The notes below the pieces were generated by a model that was given only the letters and a program-made list of their open reading frames with translations, had not been told where the DNA came from and searched no databases. A stretch of 64,000 bases of DNA from Cichorium intybus (Eukaryota; Streptophyta; Magnoliopsida; Asterales; Asteraceae): assembly GCA_023525715.1 (NCBI GenBank), contig CM042010.1, positions 66,989,966-67,053,965 of the forward strand, given 5' to 3'. How positions within the stretch are numbered: position 1 is the first letter of the stretch; each line of letters starts with the position of its first letter. The position numbers and the translations under genes are program-made. Shown here piece by piece: positions 11,947-23,322 of this stretch.

Positions 11947-12704
11947 TGAAGGGTTTCTATGCAATCAATGAACACAAAAATTCCTATGGTTCACATACAA
12001 CCATAATATTGATCTATGTTTTCTTCTATGAAGATTAGAACTAAGAACCTAAAGGAAACAATTCAATTCTAAAGATGAATTAAGAAAACCAACCTTTGAT
12101 CTTATGATCCTTCAAGCAGCAGCAAAAGTATCCTGCCTCAAATGCAAGTCACACCCAAGTGATGGAAGAGTCAGTCCAGCAGAGTAACACAGAGAGAGAG
12201 ATGGCGTGAATATGAGGTGCCAGGGGGTTCTTTTTATAGCCTCCTAGGGTTACACCTGAAACCCTAAGGAGCCTCCAATTGGACAAGGCTTTTGACCACT
12301 TGGACCAGGCTTACCAAAACCCTAATTAGGGTTTCGCCAAACCCTGGAGGAGCCTCCAGGGTGGCTCCATTTTGGTCCCTGGCCAGTTATTCAACTATTG
12401 AATAAATACCAAACCAGTCCCTGCACCTTTTAATTAATTAATTTAATCTCTAAATTAAATCCAATTAATTCTAGATTAAATCTCAATTAATTAATATAGT
12501 TTCTAATTAATATATTAACACTTAAATATATTAATAAAACATATATTTATTTTCTATTGATTTATTATACAATTAATAAATCAACTATTCTCTCTACTGA
12601 ACTATACATCTATCCTCCATCTATGAGGGCAACCCAAATGGACTTTGCTTTTATTCATAAGATAAATACAATTATAAGTCATGGCTTAGACACCTAATCC
12701 AACA
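11947..12704 (-). repeat. Copia-1 5' LTR
   Basis: 758 bp, near-identical to the 3' LTR. It carries the telo-box palindrome at 12317-12334 and a TATA box. It would start transcription leftward, in the same direction as the interrupted FAR1-like gene. Confidence 0.95.
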
Positions 12705-12724
12705 CTAACATTGTAATACTCCAT
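12705..12724 (-). pseudogene. FAR1-like gene exon 1, start codon part
   Basis: ATG at 12724-12722 begins M-E-Y-Y-N and runs directly into the CTAAC target site, then resumes in frame at 5061. Upstream minus-strand sequence has stops in this frame, supporting this ATG as the start. Positions 12705-12709 are the second TSD copy. Confidence 0.7.
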
Positions 12725-12948
12725 TATAGGATTGATTTTTGAATTCTCTTTATACCCACTATAAACCGACACCTCAATTATTCACGATATCATTGATTTC
12801 TACTGATATCACGTTACCATATTTGCGTTCCTATATTCTTGGAAAGTTTGTTATCATCACATGAATACAGGGAAATTTTATTAATTCATTTATTATTAAA
12901 TATATATACATATTATACAATTACTATTTTAACCTTATAAAATGATTG
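12725..12948 (-). promoter_or_regulatory. 5' flank of the FAR1-like gene
   Basis: AT-rich, non-coding, between the start codon and the terminal repeat. It would hold the promoter; no unambiguous TATA box could be chosen among many AT runs. Confidence 0.4.
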
Positions 12949-13002
12949 GTCCATGTTGGGTCTCTAGTTCTCCACCTTTTATTGGTACTCTATATAACCT
13001 CT

Positions 13003-13005
<3 letters not shown>
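12949..13005 (-). repeat. Terminal repeat of element A1
   Basis: Read inward on minus it starts GGGAGAGGTTATATAGAGTA and continues AAAAGGTGGAGAAC. It abuts a (TA)n tract on its outer side. The same terminus is found at 25867-25923 (identical) and 28345-28401. It forms an inverted repeat with the left end of A2 at 25930. It lies about 220 bp upstream of the FAR1-like start codon, as expected for a MULE transposase gene. Confidence 0.65.

Positions 13006-13083
<78 letters not shown>
13006..13083. repeat. (TA)n tract between elements A1 and B
   Basis: About 39 TA units, with a TIR facing away on each side. Confidence 0.95.
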
Positions 13084-13086
<3 letters not shown>

Positions 13087-13804
13087 TTAAGATCAAATAT
13101 ATCCTACTAATTATTGTGTAACCTTGATATTTAATCTGGTCTAATCATTTTCCATGACTAATTAAGGGCAATTTTGTCAATTGCAAGATTCTTATCAGAA
13201 GAATCGTGTAACTGTAATTCATTTTAGCATATTTGTAGGAATGAATCACGTACTTAACAAGACTACCAAAAATTAAGGAATTCATAATCATATTTCATGA
13301 ATTATAGTAGAAGAAGGTGTCGATCTAATGCATCAGTAATTGAATCTCGGTAATTGAACAGAAGCGATTGCATGATTACGTTTAATTAAGCAATTGGATT
13401 TTGTTTTATTGAATTGAATTTGGAATCATATTACGTGAAGAGTAGTAGTAGAAGGTATAGATTTCCATACACAGAAGAAGCGATTGCAGCACTAATTCAA
13501 TCCGGTTCCATTACAGAACAAGCCATTGCAGCATTACAGAAGAAACGATTGCAGCATACACTGAAGGAATTCGATTTTTGTTTACTGAATTGGCAAATCA
13601 TCCCATAATCAGGTTCGATTTTTCTAAATTACATTAGAATTAATTGGATTTTAGTAATTCACACAGAAGGAAATCGATTTTTTTTTTCTAAATTTGATGT
13701 GTTATATGTATATTATGTTCCAAATTAAGAATGAGATTTTGATTATACAGGTAATTTATACAGATAATACATTGTAAATTAAAATTAATTTGTAGGAAAT
13801 CAGC

Positions 13805-14012
13805 ATGAAATATTCTTATATAACCTCTGATCATATACAAAGTGGCATTGTCAAGCAGAAGGGAAAGGAAGTTGTTGATTATTCTGATCAGAACAACCTA
13901 CATCGTGAATGTATTGAAGATATTGGGGATATTCCGGATGACAATATTGAAGAGGATAACATGTATATGGATTGTGGAAGTAGTAAAGCAAATGAAGGTA
14001 CATGTGATTTTT
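13805..14012 (+). pseudogene. Acidic first exon of a FAR1-like transposase relic
   Basis: Starts ATGAAATATTC and encodes an acidic segment (ECIEDIGDIPDDNIEEDNMY, then MDCGSSKANE), ending in phase 1 at a GT donor. This is the same architecture as exon 1 of the FAR1-like gene (acidic, ends ...NEG in phase 1). Two alternative second exons in matching phase follow at 14424 and 15361. No homology beyond this architecture can be claimed without a search. Confidence 0.45.
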
Positions 14013-14423
14013 AAAAAAATCTATGCTTATGAGAATATATATGTATATTTTGTATTTGTGTATTTATTTGCTTATAGTCAAATAATAACAATGCAGTATT
14101 TGTTGTTATTCTAATATTTTTTGTGATTTTAAATTGTAAATATAGTATTTTTTTATTCTGTCCAGAATGAAATGTTAAAAACAATATCCAGCATACTTTC
14201 TATATAATTTGAAGGTTATGACATTTGCATATGTGTATTCTGTGAAGAATAATAAGTATGAACCCTATTATGAACAGAATCTTTATTATATCCAATGTTA
14301 ATAAATATTTTATTATATATTTCTTATTCTATGCAGAATATGTATTCTGATAAGAATGTATGTATTCTGATAAGAATCTATGTATTCTGATAAGAATGTA
14401 TTCTATTATTTTTTGTTTTACAG

Positions 14424-14452
14424 AACCAATATATGAACAAGAAAGTGAATAA
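14424..14452 (+). pseudogene. Duplicate second exon (truncated) of the FAR1-like relic
   Basis: After acceptor TTTTACAG it reads, in phase with the exon ending at 14012, EPIYEQESE and then a stop. It is a truncated twin of the exon at 15361. Confidence 0.4.
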
Positions 14453-14733
14453 GGAGCAAAAAGGAGATGATTGCAATTGTGCACAGAGTTTGTACATCAT
14501 GACACGAGAATTTTTCCTCTTAGGAAGAAAGTGAAGATCAATTTTTTTATAATTATATTCTTGAAAGAATGATTATTTTCCAACTCATTTTCAATTTGAT
14601 AGTGATTCTTTTAAGATTTGTTTACAGTGATTCTTAAAAAATGAATTGTTTATCAAATTCTCATAATCAGGAACCATTATTTACATTTAATAAAAATTTT
14701 AAAAAAATAATTTTATTATAGGTTATAAGTTCA

Positions 14734-14958
14734 ATGTTGCAGGATCAAAACATCAAAAGAGGAAATATCACTAACGATGATTCTTTGAACAATGCATTGT
14801 TGCCTTTCGGTGTTTTTGCGAATGAGGATTTTGTTAGTATACAGAAGAAAGAGATAGTAGTTGACCAGCATAACAAAAAAAGACAATGTATGATATGCAG
14901 AAAGTTGGTTCATCACGATTCCCGAAATTGTCTTTTTAATGTTCCCGACAAAGTTTAG
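14734..14958 (+). pseudogene. FAR1-type C-terminal zinc-knuckle remnant
   Basis: 74 codons ending with KKRQCMICRKLVHHDSRNC and a short tail. The spacing CxxC...H...C and the basic lead-in resemble the C-terminal zinc knuckle of FAR1/FRS and MULE proteins, which follows the transposase and SWIM domains. It lies between two second-exon copies, so the order is scrambled relative to an intact gene. A TTGCAG acceptor sits near 14742. Confidence 0.45.
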
Positions 14959-15360
14959 AAGTTAGATTGGATAGTTGTTTCATTTGAGTTAAACAAGTTT
15001 TTTTTATTTTCCTTTTGAAATTTATGTTTCTTTTTATATGTTTAAGTTATACAATGTATTGTGATGGTTTTATCATTTGATTTTTAATCAAAGTGAACTT
15101 AAATTTAAAGTACTATTCATATTCTGTTCAGAATCAGAAACAAACAAATTAATAATTTGTATTGTGATTGTTATGCTATTTGTGGTAATTGAAAGTGAAG
15201 ATCAAATATATCAATCAGAGAATATAACATGTATCTGGATTATGAACATACATTCTGTGATGAATTAGTAAGAATGTATTCTTATGCTATTATTGTAATG
15301 GTTTTATCATTTGCATTCTGGTAAGAATGTATTCTTATGCTATTATTTTTTGCTGTACAG

Positions 15361-15455
15361 ATCCAATATATGAAGAAGAATTTGATTTTAATAATGATTT
15401 ATGGATACCCGATGTATCAGAAGAAATTAAGCCAAAAAAAGTTGAAACTTTATAG
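15361..15455 (+). pseudogene. Second exon of the FAR1-like relic
   Basis: After acceptor CTGTACAG it reads DPIYEEEFDFNNDLWIPDVS, then EEIKPKK, then a stop. The LWIPDVSEEIKPK block resembles the segment that leads into the FAR1 domain (compare LWKPIVPIEFMPNK in exon 2 at 1-381). The FAR1 domain itself is missing. Confidence 0.45.
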
Positions 15456-16431
15456 CATTCTGTTAAGAATTGTTTCCTTTTAATGAATAAAGCATGTTAA
15501 GAATGGTTTTCATTATTTTCAGAATGAACCGATATAAGGAATATCACATTCTGTTGTTAAGAATGGTTTTCATTCTTTTGAGAATGAGTATGATTTAAGA
15601 AAATGCAATGTACTTTCATTGATGTAGTACAATTCCAAACCCTCAAATATTCCAATTCCAACAGCCAAAAACAATAGGTTTTTGCAAGTTTGGTCCTTAT
15701 TTGAGATCCATGCAACGTTTTTGGATGAAAGAATAGAAGGCGTATAGAAACATTAATTTGTAATCAAAATCCATTTACAATAACTAAAAATAAATCTAAT
15801 CTTTGTAAAGGCACTTAAGGTTAATTTTAGAATTTATTTGAAATTATGAATCTACATTCCATTTATTCATGGTATCTGGTAAGTACAGAATAGCAGTGAT
15901 TAGCTTCATATCATGTATTGAAGTTTTGAAATCAGTTGTCTGGACGATTCAGTATCAAAGTTCGCTATAACATAAAAATACGAATCATGAAAACATTGAT
16001 AAAATTCAATATATCAGTAAATAACATTTCAACTTTCCCATTCCAAAATACAAAGCCAAACCCTCAAATGATCCACGATTTAGACTCAGGTCAACTTCTA
16101 TAACCCAGTTCTATTCTATTAAGAATGCTTTTTGCATTATTTCGTTTATGAATATACTTATGTCAAGAATCACAAATTCAGCATATAAAAATGAGTTGTA
16201 ACATCATAGTTTATGTAATTAAAAATAATCACAAATTCAGCATACAAAAATGAGGTGCAATATCGTAGTTTATGTAATCAAAATGGAACCGACTGTTGAT
16301 AAATATTAAAGGAAACAATTGTTTAAATCCCAAGTACCAAAAGACATTAATCAAAAGTCAAATTTAAAAAACATCAGCAACTTCAATTTCTTGGACTCTT
16401 CTTCTGTCCACTTTTTCCGACTCTTGCTTCA

Positions 16432-16783
16432 TCAAACAATTCTTTTTTTGCTAAAATCCAGCGTTGAAAAAGTGTGTGATTCAGTAGTGAGTTTATCTTT
16501 GTGCATGTTGTAGTCGGAGTTCAATAACTTGTACATATACTTAAATCTTAGTCTTAGCAGTGACTTTTCATCATGTTGTTTTACACCACTAAAACCTAAT
16601 TCACATTTCCCTTCACCTTCACCCATATAACATTTCGTATGTCTCATTAGGTACAAACCACAATATGTACTAACATTAGCAACTTGCCAAACCATTTTTA
16701 TCATCTGCGGCTCCATAATCCACAATGCTTCTTTCTTTTGATGGTTTTCTTTCCATAGGTAGTTAGTTGCAAAAGAAGCGTTG
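16432..16783 (-). pseudogene. Ulp1/C48 SUMO-protease-like C-terminal fragment
   Basis: After an acceptor TTGTAG the minus strand is open to a stop at 16432. It contains PQMIKMVWQVANVSTYCGLY followed by LMRHTKCYMG, then a region with LLRLRFKYMYKLLNSDYN. The YCGLYLMRH segment matches the catalytic-Cys region of plant transposon-borne Ulp1-like (peptidase C48) proteins (usual form D/N-x-D-C-G-V-F/Y-x-M-K/R-H), and the Lys/Arg-Leu-rich tail also fits. The catalytic His and Asp lie upstream and are not seen. Ulp1-like genes are known passengers of plant MULEs, which supports the MULE call for element B. An exon with matching orientation is at 17730-17820. Confidence 0.6.
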
Positions 16784-16958
16784 CTACAATAAACAAATGA
16801 ATTTTAGTAGATAAGTAAAAGTAAAACATTATTTTGTGATCTTAAATGGCAATTATAATATTTTGTATTCTGACTAGAATAAAATTTAAAAAACCAAACT
16901 CCACCATACTTTCTAAAAAATTGTGTGTGTTATGACATTTGCACCTATGTATTCTATG

Positions 16959-17318
16959 TATTCTGACCAGAATAATAAGTATAAACCCTTTTATAGACAG
17001 ATTATACATTCTATCGATTCTTCATACATATTTTATTGTATGCTTCCATTTTGTCCAGAATATGTATTTCCTAACTTTGATGCAGAACTGCCATTTCAAA
17101 ACATACGTTCTATGTTTTATATTCTGTTGAGAATGAGTATTCTGACTAGAATAATAAGTATAAACCCTTTTATAGACAGAATATACATTCTATCGATTCT
17201 TCATACATATTTTATTGTATGCTTTCTATTCTGTCCAAAATATGTATTTCCTAAATTTGATGCAGAACCACCATTTCAATAAATACGTTCTATGTTTTAT
17301 ATTCTGTTGAGAATGAGT
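16959..17318. repeat. Two tandem copies of a 180 bp unit
   Basis: 16959-17138 and 17139-17318 are close copies, each beginning with the ATTCTGAC(C/T)AGAAT word. A third, diverged copy of the first part lies near 14215-14290. Confidence 0.85.
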
Positions 17319-17729
17319 TTATTTGTTCTAATTATGTTGTTTTACAAAGAAAGGTGTATCGCATAACAGTACACACAATGTATTCCACATTACAAATAAT
17401 CATATTCTGCCAAGAATGTGTTTTACACATTTACATTAACTCAGAAATTACACACTAAGTATTCTACATTAAAAAGTTAAATCAAACACATTCTTCGCAG
17501 AATTGAATTTACTCATGAAGATTGGCTATTCATATGACCATTGTAAACAAGTAATGAAGCTAAATCCAAAACATTTTCTGATTCTACACAATTGGGGTTT
17601 TCTGAGGATATGTTTAAAAACATAAACTTTACGCTTTTTTTATTTTAGTAACTAGTTCTTTGTTGTATTTACAACTAAAAAACCGTAAAGGAATTTTGTA
17701 GTGATTTTTCAAAAGTTGTATTATCATAC

Positions 17730-17820
17730 CTGGTGGAGGTGATACGAAATCATCATCTTCGTCTAAATTGAGGGCTGTTCTAGCGGTAATCTTGAACTTG
17801 GGCTGCCAATTTTGTCGCAA
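17730..17820 (-). pseudogene. First-exon-like segment upstream of the Ulp1-like fragment
   Basis: Open minus-strand segment reading KFKITARTALNLDEDDDFVS and ending at a GTATGA donor. It has the same orientation as the Ulp1-like fragment. No identifiable domain; placement suggests it is that gene's first exon. Copia-2 lies 86 bp further upstream. Confidence 0.3.
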
Positions 17821-17906
17821 TCGTGAGCTTCATCTTCGTTTTCTGAGCATTCTCGTCAGAATCGATTCCCACTTTTTTCAAAAACCTAGCTGATTGAGAA
17901 TGAAAT

Positions 17907-18673
17907 TAAAGGGTTTTCTATGCAATCAATGAACAAATAATTCCTATGGTTCACATGCAACCTTATAAAGATCTATGTTTTCTTCTATGAAGATAATAAA
18001 CTAAAACCTAAGGCCAACAATTATTTCTAAAGTATAAATCAGAAGAACCAACCTTTGATTCTTGATCCAGAAGCTAGCAGCACAAGTGTCCTGCCTCAAA
18101 TGGAATCACACCCAAGCAATAGAGGAGAGAAGACAGCAGAGTATCCACAGAGAGATAGAATTGGCGCAGACTTTAGGGTTCCCAGGGGGTTCCTTATATA
18201 GCCTCCAGAAGGCTACAGTCAAAACCCTAGAGGAGCCCAACTTTGACAAGCCTATTATCAAATGGACAAGCCTCCTCTAAACCCTAATTAGGGTTTCGAA
18301 AATATGAGTGTGCCCACTCATAATTTTGCCAAACCCTAGCTCCACTGGCCAGTCAATTATTCAACTATTGAATAATTATAGAACTAGTCCCTGCACTTTT
18401 AATTAATTAAATTAATCACTAAATTAAATCCAATTAATTCTAGATTAATTTCTAATTAATTATTATAGTTTCTAATTAATATATTAACACTTAAATATAT
18501 TAATAAACTATTTATTTATTTCTATTGATTTATTAAACACTTAATAAATCAACCTCTCTCTCTACTGACTTCTACATCAATCCTCCTGCTTTGAGGGCAA
18601 CCCAAATGGACTTTGCTTCTATTAATAAGATAAATACAAATATAAAGTCATGGCTTAGACACCTAATCCAACA
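17907..18673 (-). repeat. Copia-2 3' LTR
   Basis: 767 bp; ends with the conserved CCTAATCCAACA (plus strand). Its other tip has mutated to TAAAGGG. Telo-box palindrome at 18279-18296; PPT AAGTGGGAGAC adjoins at 18674-18684. Confidence 0.92.
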
Positions 18674-21600
18674 GTCTCCCACTTGGATAAGTCTATGACT
18701 TTAATTTATCTTCTGATTAATAAACAACCTGCATCTTCCTAGAAACTGCTGCCGAACTCTGACCCAGTCAGTTCTGTCCATAGATAAGTGATCATATGAT
18801 CCTTCGTCCAACAAGATATTTTCAGACATGAGACATGTATTGAGATCAATCTCTGTCCGATACTCTGTTTCCCGATTTCCGATTCTGCTTATGACTTTCG
18901 GACTTCTAATTGAACACATCAATTTAGTCCAGGCTGGCCAGCACTTTAGTCAACTTCAAAATCATCGAGCGGCCTACAGATATCTGTTTCCCACCAGGGT
19001 CACGGAACGAATAAGCTTCGACTCAAATGATTGTGTCTTTTACTTATCAAATCGTACACAACAATGCGTTTTGTAACATCGAGTTACCGATGCGTTTTTG
19101 CATTATCAATGCAGAATCGACTCGTAAATTTCAACTCATATGTCTCCGCTTCAAGATCATACGATATTATCGTCTCAACATTGCTCGTGATGTAATCCAT
19201 GAAGCAATCTATTGAGCGCGGGTTTATCCAATACTCAAATCTCTATTTCTAAGTACTCATGAACGTTGTAGCAGTCTTACTGCAATGTCTAACTCCTTAG
19301 ACAATCTACAAACCAATTCACGACAGTCTTTGTTCATACTTACTCCCGAAAAGTATGAGCGACTGTGGACTTTTGAATAATCAAATTATTCGGGAAGTGA
19401 AACATGCAAAGACGAAACTTAAAAATATGACTGGTAGCTACTCTTGCTAATTACCAAGTCTCCACGAGGTAATCACCAAGTCAGATTTTACATAAAACTA
19501 TTATCGGTTTCTAGATTCCTTCTAAACTATTTAATTCGTGTTATGTATCTATGTCTACTTGACCTTTCACTCTTTCTATGTATTCAAATGTTACACATTT
19601 ATACACTTTATCCGATCGGATATCCTTCCGATGATATTTCAATTTTGGTCATACCGTCATTCTCACTAACAACTCCATTCTATGTACTGTGACTTTCCAT
19701 GGTTCTCGGGATCTTTAGTCCACATGACTGCACCCTAAGACTATTTCGAGGTGTTACGATGTGCCGGTGAGCCACACGCGCTCCATCGGAATGTCAACGA
19801 AATTCTTTAACCATTAAGTCCTTATTTGAAAACTCTTTTCAAATTGTTATCAACATTCACCCCTAATCATTTTCCAATGATTTCTCATGTATGTACAAAA
19901 TCCATTAAGTATTCCCAGCCAGGTCATATCCTGAATCTGACTCAGTATGCTCTAAGCATTAAGTCATCAAGACATGTTCATGACACTTCTGATCGATCCA
20001 AGAAACTTGTTGGATTCGATCTAGTCCTATTCCAAATCCTTTTGGAATCTTAGGATTACTTATAATCCTTGTGTCACGACTTTTAATAACTATTTCCTTT
20101 CAGAGACTTTTTCTCATGCATCTTGAATCTTATCAGGATCATGCTTACTATGGCCAGTTCTATACTGATAACAACATCTATCTGATGTATGTCAATGGAT
20201 TATGTGAACACGTTGCACCTTTCATACCTCTCATGCCAAATCATCACACTTTGCAATGACAGGAAACTCCTTTCCTGAGCTATGCATCTTGAGTCTCATC
20301 AAGATCATCTTGGCAGGGTTTCGATCTATCTCATAGACGTTTGTATCCTCCTGAGCATGCCGTATCTTTATTAAGTCTTTCATAGCGATCCGTCTCTTAA
20401 CACCAAGTCATTACACTTTGTAATGAAAAGAGACGTTTTCTAGAAACATTATGTAACAACAACACTCCCACTAGCTTTGACACGGTTATGGACTATTCAC
20501 AAAATCCAGAAATTTTGGCACATTTTGAGAATCCAAACCTTTCTGACATCTTAATGGATATCTTTCAGCCCCTTTTCAAAATCCAATCCTTTGGCATATT
20601 TTGAGAATCTGAATATCCTTTCTTGCAAGATGCCCGCGGGGAAATGCCGGGCCCATGTACCTTTATACTGGCATATTCTTTGTGAGTCCCTATTAGTGTG
20701 CCGGTGATCCACACGCGCTCCACTAACGACTTACAATATGCAGTATCCTTTCGAATTTCATCTTCTATTGAGAGTGCTTCTCTCGGAGTCAATTACTTGA
20801 CTCCGAGTATCGTCTCACTCAACCAGATGTTCTGAAGGTACATTTCTGTCCATGCTGCTTTCTTTTGATGATTCAATTACTCTCACTGGTTTTTAGACCA
20901 GGTGTAAAATCAATCAAAATGCCACATAGACTGTATCTCGTCCTAAGGTTCTCTTAATTGGCAGCAACCGGGCTCACCAATGCTTCCAAGTAATCGGATT
21001 GCTAATCCGTACCAACTATAGTGTTTTACCACTAATCGGTATGTCACCCTGATCATAACTACTTATGATGGTGATCAGTACTACTGGTCAAGAGAAGATA
21101 ATGTCAGAATTTTAAAAACAAAAATCTGATTTCTGCTCTAAGCCTAGTGACGACTAAAGGTTATTTCACTTGGCTAATCCTGAACTCATTCAGGACTGTC
21201 CCAAACTCCCACTGTTTCCTTAGAACATGAGTTCTTTCTAAAAGAGCTCTTTCTCTTCCAGGTACAGTGGGATAGCCAGTGAAACGACATTTCTGATTAG
21301 GTTCAGGCTAGTCATGAGGTTCGGACGAACACTACAAGACCCTGGACCTTTAATGTACAAGTGGGACAATCCCAGCTTTACATTTCAGACAATGTCTGCA
21401 AAACCTACTTAGTCGAAGGATGTGGTTGGAATATGGTCTGACTGGTTTGGTATTCAATGTATCGGAAACTAATTTGTAATGTATCTCATACATTGAGGAT
21501 CGAACTGTTTCGACCAATGCTCCATCATCTTCCCTAAGACACATTATAACTATAAATGTTCTTGGAAGGAAATAAACTGTGAAACATTTTCCCAGTTTAT

Positions 21601-22482
21601 GTTGTCACTCAGGTTCTGTGGGTCTTGTACTTCCTTTGAAGTCCTTGAACTGTTCAAGGATTCAATCCAATCGCTCATTCTGATAAGCGAAGTCATATTT
21701 GTCATACCGAATGACAAATATCGTGAGGTACAAACAATTGTGTTCAATTTGAAGATTCGAGCAATACACAGCAACTGATGTGTTTGTTGCTCCTAATCTA
21801 AATCTCTTTTACCTCTCTATGTAAACCTATGACTTTGTTCATTTTGTTCAAGACTTGCAATCTTCAGTTGACCCTAAGTCAACTGATTCCAAAATCCTAT
21901 CCTCTGTATCTTTGGGTGATTCATTTCTTGCCACATATGCTTTATAAAGAACTTAATCATCATCTGACTTTAAGTCAAATGATTCCAAGGTCCTGTCCAA
22001 CTGGATCTTTGGTTGATTCATTTCTTTACACATTAAGAACTCAATTCATCATGAGACTCTAAGTCAAATGATTCCAAAGTCCTGTCCAACTGGACCTTTG
22101 GTTGAATTGATTCTTATAACATTAACAATCATAAGGGACACAATTCCTAAAATCCAAACACTTTGGATGCATTCAACATTCAAGTTATTACTAATTTTGC
22201 ATCCAACACAATCATACAACATTTCAAGGATATTTCAAACAACACGTGTTAAAAGAAAATTGACAATTTTATTAAAACAAAAATCCTTGCACAATGTACT
22301 ATATGATGGACAATGTCATACGCATCTAAAAGCTAATAACAATATTTCAATATCTACCTAAACTTCAAAACTGCACGAGCCGGAAATCCAATCCATATGT
22401 GCTCCTATGCACCAATGTCCCGTACCCTACTGATTCCCTGCATACAAACCAAAATGTGACTATCACATTATGCATCAAGGAA
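18674..22482 (-). pseudogene. Copia-2 eroded pol region
   Basis: No ORF above about 100 codons. Short islands match Copia-1: near 19695-19733 the minus strand still reads GAVMWTKDPENHG (Copia-1 GAVALAKEPRDHG of RNase H), and near 20465 it matches the RT-end region around 7657 of Copia-1. Two GCCGGT..CCACACGCGCT motifs occur near 19764 and 20701. So this was a pol region, now destroyed by many small indels. Confidence 0.65.
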
Positions 22483-23322
22483 TTATGGAACAAGAGTTTT
22501 GAGGTTTTTAGATATACCTGAGCTTTCAAAAGATTTTGACTTTGGAGCGTCTTTCAATCTTTCCGCGACTGTATCCGATTCTGTGGATTCCCAACTTAAG
22601 ACATATCTAGACGATCTGGATCGTTTCTTGCTGTGTCTTTCCACTGGACTTAATCCAGAAGTAGCTGAGCCATTGGAGCTATGCCTGTCCAAGAGTGACT
22701 CGTATAAAGTCAACAGTGGACGCATTTCCATTAAGGTCTTTTTCTGGTCTTCCTTTCTATACGTCTGAATGAACAGATCGTACTTACTAGTCAGTGAAGC
22801 GAGTAGAGTGTTAACACTCGACTCCTGACTCATGGAATAACCAAGTTTGTACAATTCGCCTATGTACGCTTCAATCTGAAGAACATACGAATCGATGCTA
22901 CTTCCTTCTTTTAACTTACACTCTGCAAGTATTTTGAAGATCTTAGCTTGTTCCTCTTCAACCGGTTTTTGGAACCTTTCCTCGACCGATTGCATTAACT
23001 CATATGGGCCGAAGGATTCAAAATCCTTGCGGAACTCGGGGTCAATGGTCAGTAGCATGAGGTCACGAATCTTTCTGGATTCATCAACTAAGAGGTTACG
23101 CTTATCATAAAGGCTCTTTATGATGACTTGTTCCGGTGGAACCGGGATCGGATACTCGGTGAGATGAAGCTTGCCAGCAATGACGAGAACCATTCTCCAG
23201 TTGCGAAGCCATTCCTTACAATTAAGGCCAGTCAGACTTTCCATATTTAGCATGTGCTTTCTGATGCTCTCAGAAATGGGTGAAGGAGGAGAGGGAGGAG
23301 AATAGACACTTGATTCAAACAT
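22483..23322 (-). CDS. Copia-2 gag-like protein
   Basis: 279 codons, uninterrupted. UBN2-type copia gag: LTGLNCKEWLRNWRMVLVIA near residue 33, AECKLKEGSSIDSYVLQIEA near 132, LASLTSKYDLFIQTYRKEDQ in the middle, then a basic Ser/Arg-rich tail (RHSKKRSRSSRY). No CCHC knuckle is present, unlike Copia-1 gag (350 codons). It follows the leader and starts from ATG at 23322. Its intactness beside a ruined pol suggests that gag was kept under selection or decayed later, possibly for trans-mobilisation using Copia-1-like enzymes (inference). Confidence 0.85.
   Translation of the reverse strand: MFESSVYSPPSPPSPISESIRKHMLNMESLTGLNCKEWLRNWRMVLVIAGKLHLTEYPIPVPPEQVIIKSLYDKRNLLVDESRKIRDLMLLTIDPEFRKDFESFGPYELMQSVEERFQKPVEEEQAKIFKILAECKLKEGSSIDSYVLQIEAYIGELYKLGYSMSQESSVNTLLASLTSKYDLFIQTYRKEDQKKTLMEMRPLLTLYESLLDRHSSNGSATSGLSPVERHSKKRSRSSRYVLSWESTESDTVAERLKDAPKSKSFESSGISKNLKTLVP

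Larger units (their letters stand above)
5067..12704 (-). mobile_element. Copia-1: near-intact Ty1/copia retrotransposon, TSD CTAAC
   Basis: A full-length element of 7638 bp with two LTRs (5067-5842 and 11947-12704), a tRNA-iMet PBS, a PPT, and gag-protease-integrase-RT-RNase H in the usual copia order on the minus strand. CTAAC is duplicated exactly at 5062-5066 and 12705-12709. The LTRs are nearly identical apart from an AG-repeat length difference and scattered substitutions, suggesting a fairly recent insertion. Coding is broken by one in-frame TGA and one small indel. The target is the first exon of the FAR1-like gene. Confidence 0.95.
14230..17880. repeat. Dispersed ATTCTGNNAAGAAT words (B-type)
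   Basis: Interrupted palindromes with ATTCT and AGAAT arms and a 4-base centre occur many times: 14234-14252, 14327-14403 (four in a row), 15118, 15316, 15458, 15548, 16863, 16959, 17121, 17139, 17302, 17405, 17858. They fall in non-coding parts and introns of element B and are absent from A and C elements. Confidence 0.85.

Noticed and set aside
14327..14403. CRISPR-like spaced palindromes (also at 28745-29065)
   Set aside because: Repeat words are 12-16 bp, spacing is irregular, spacers are themselves similar, and there is no cas gene; this is plant transposon sequence.
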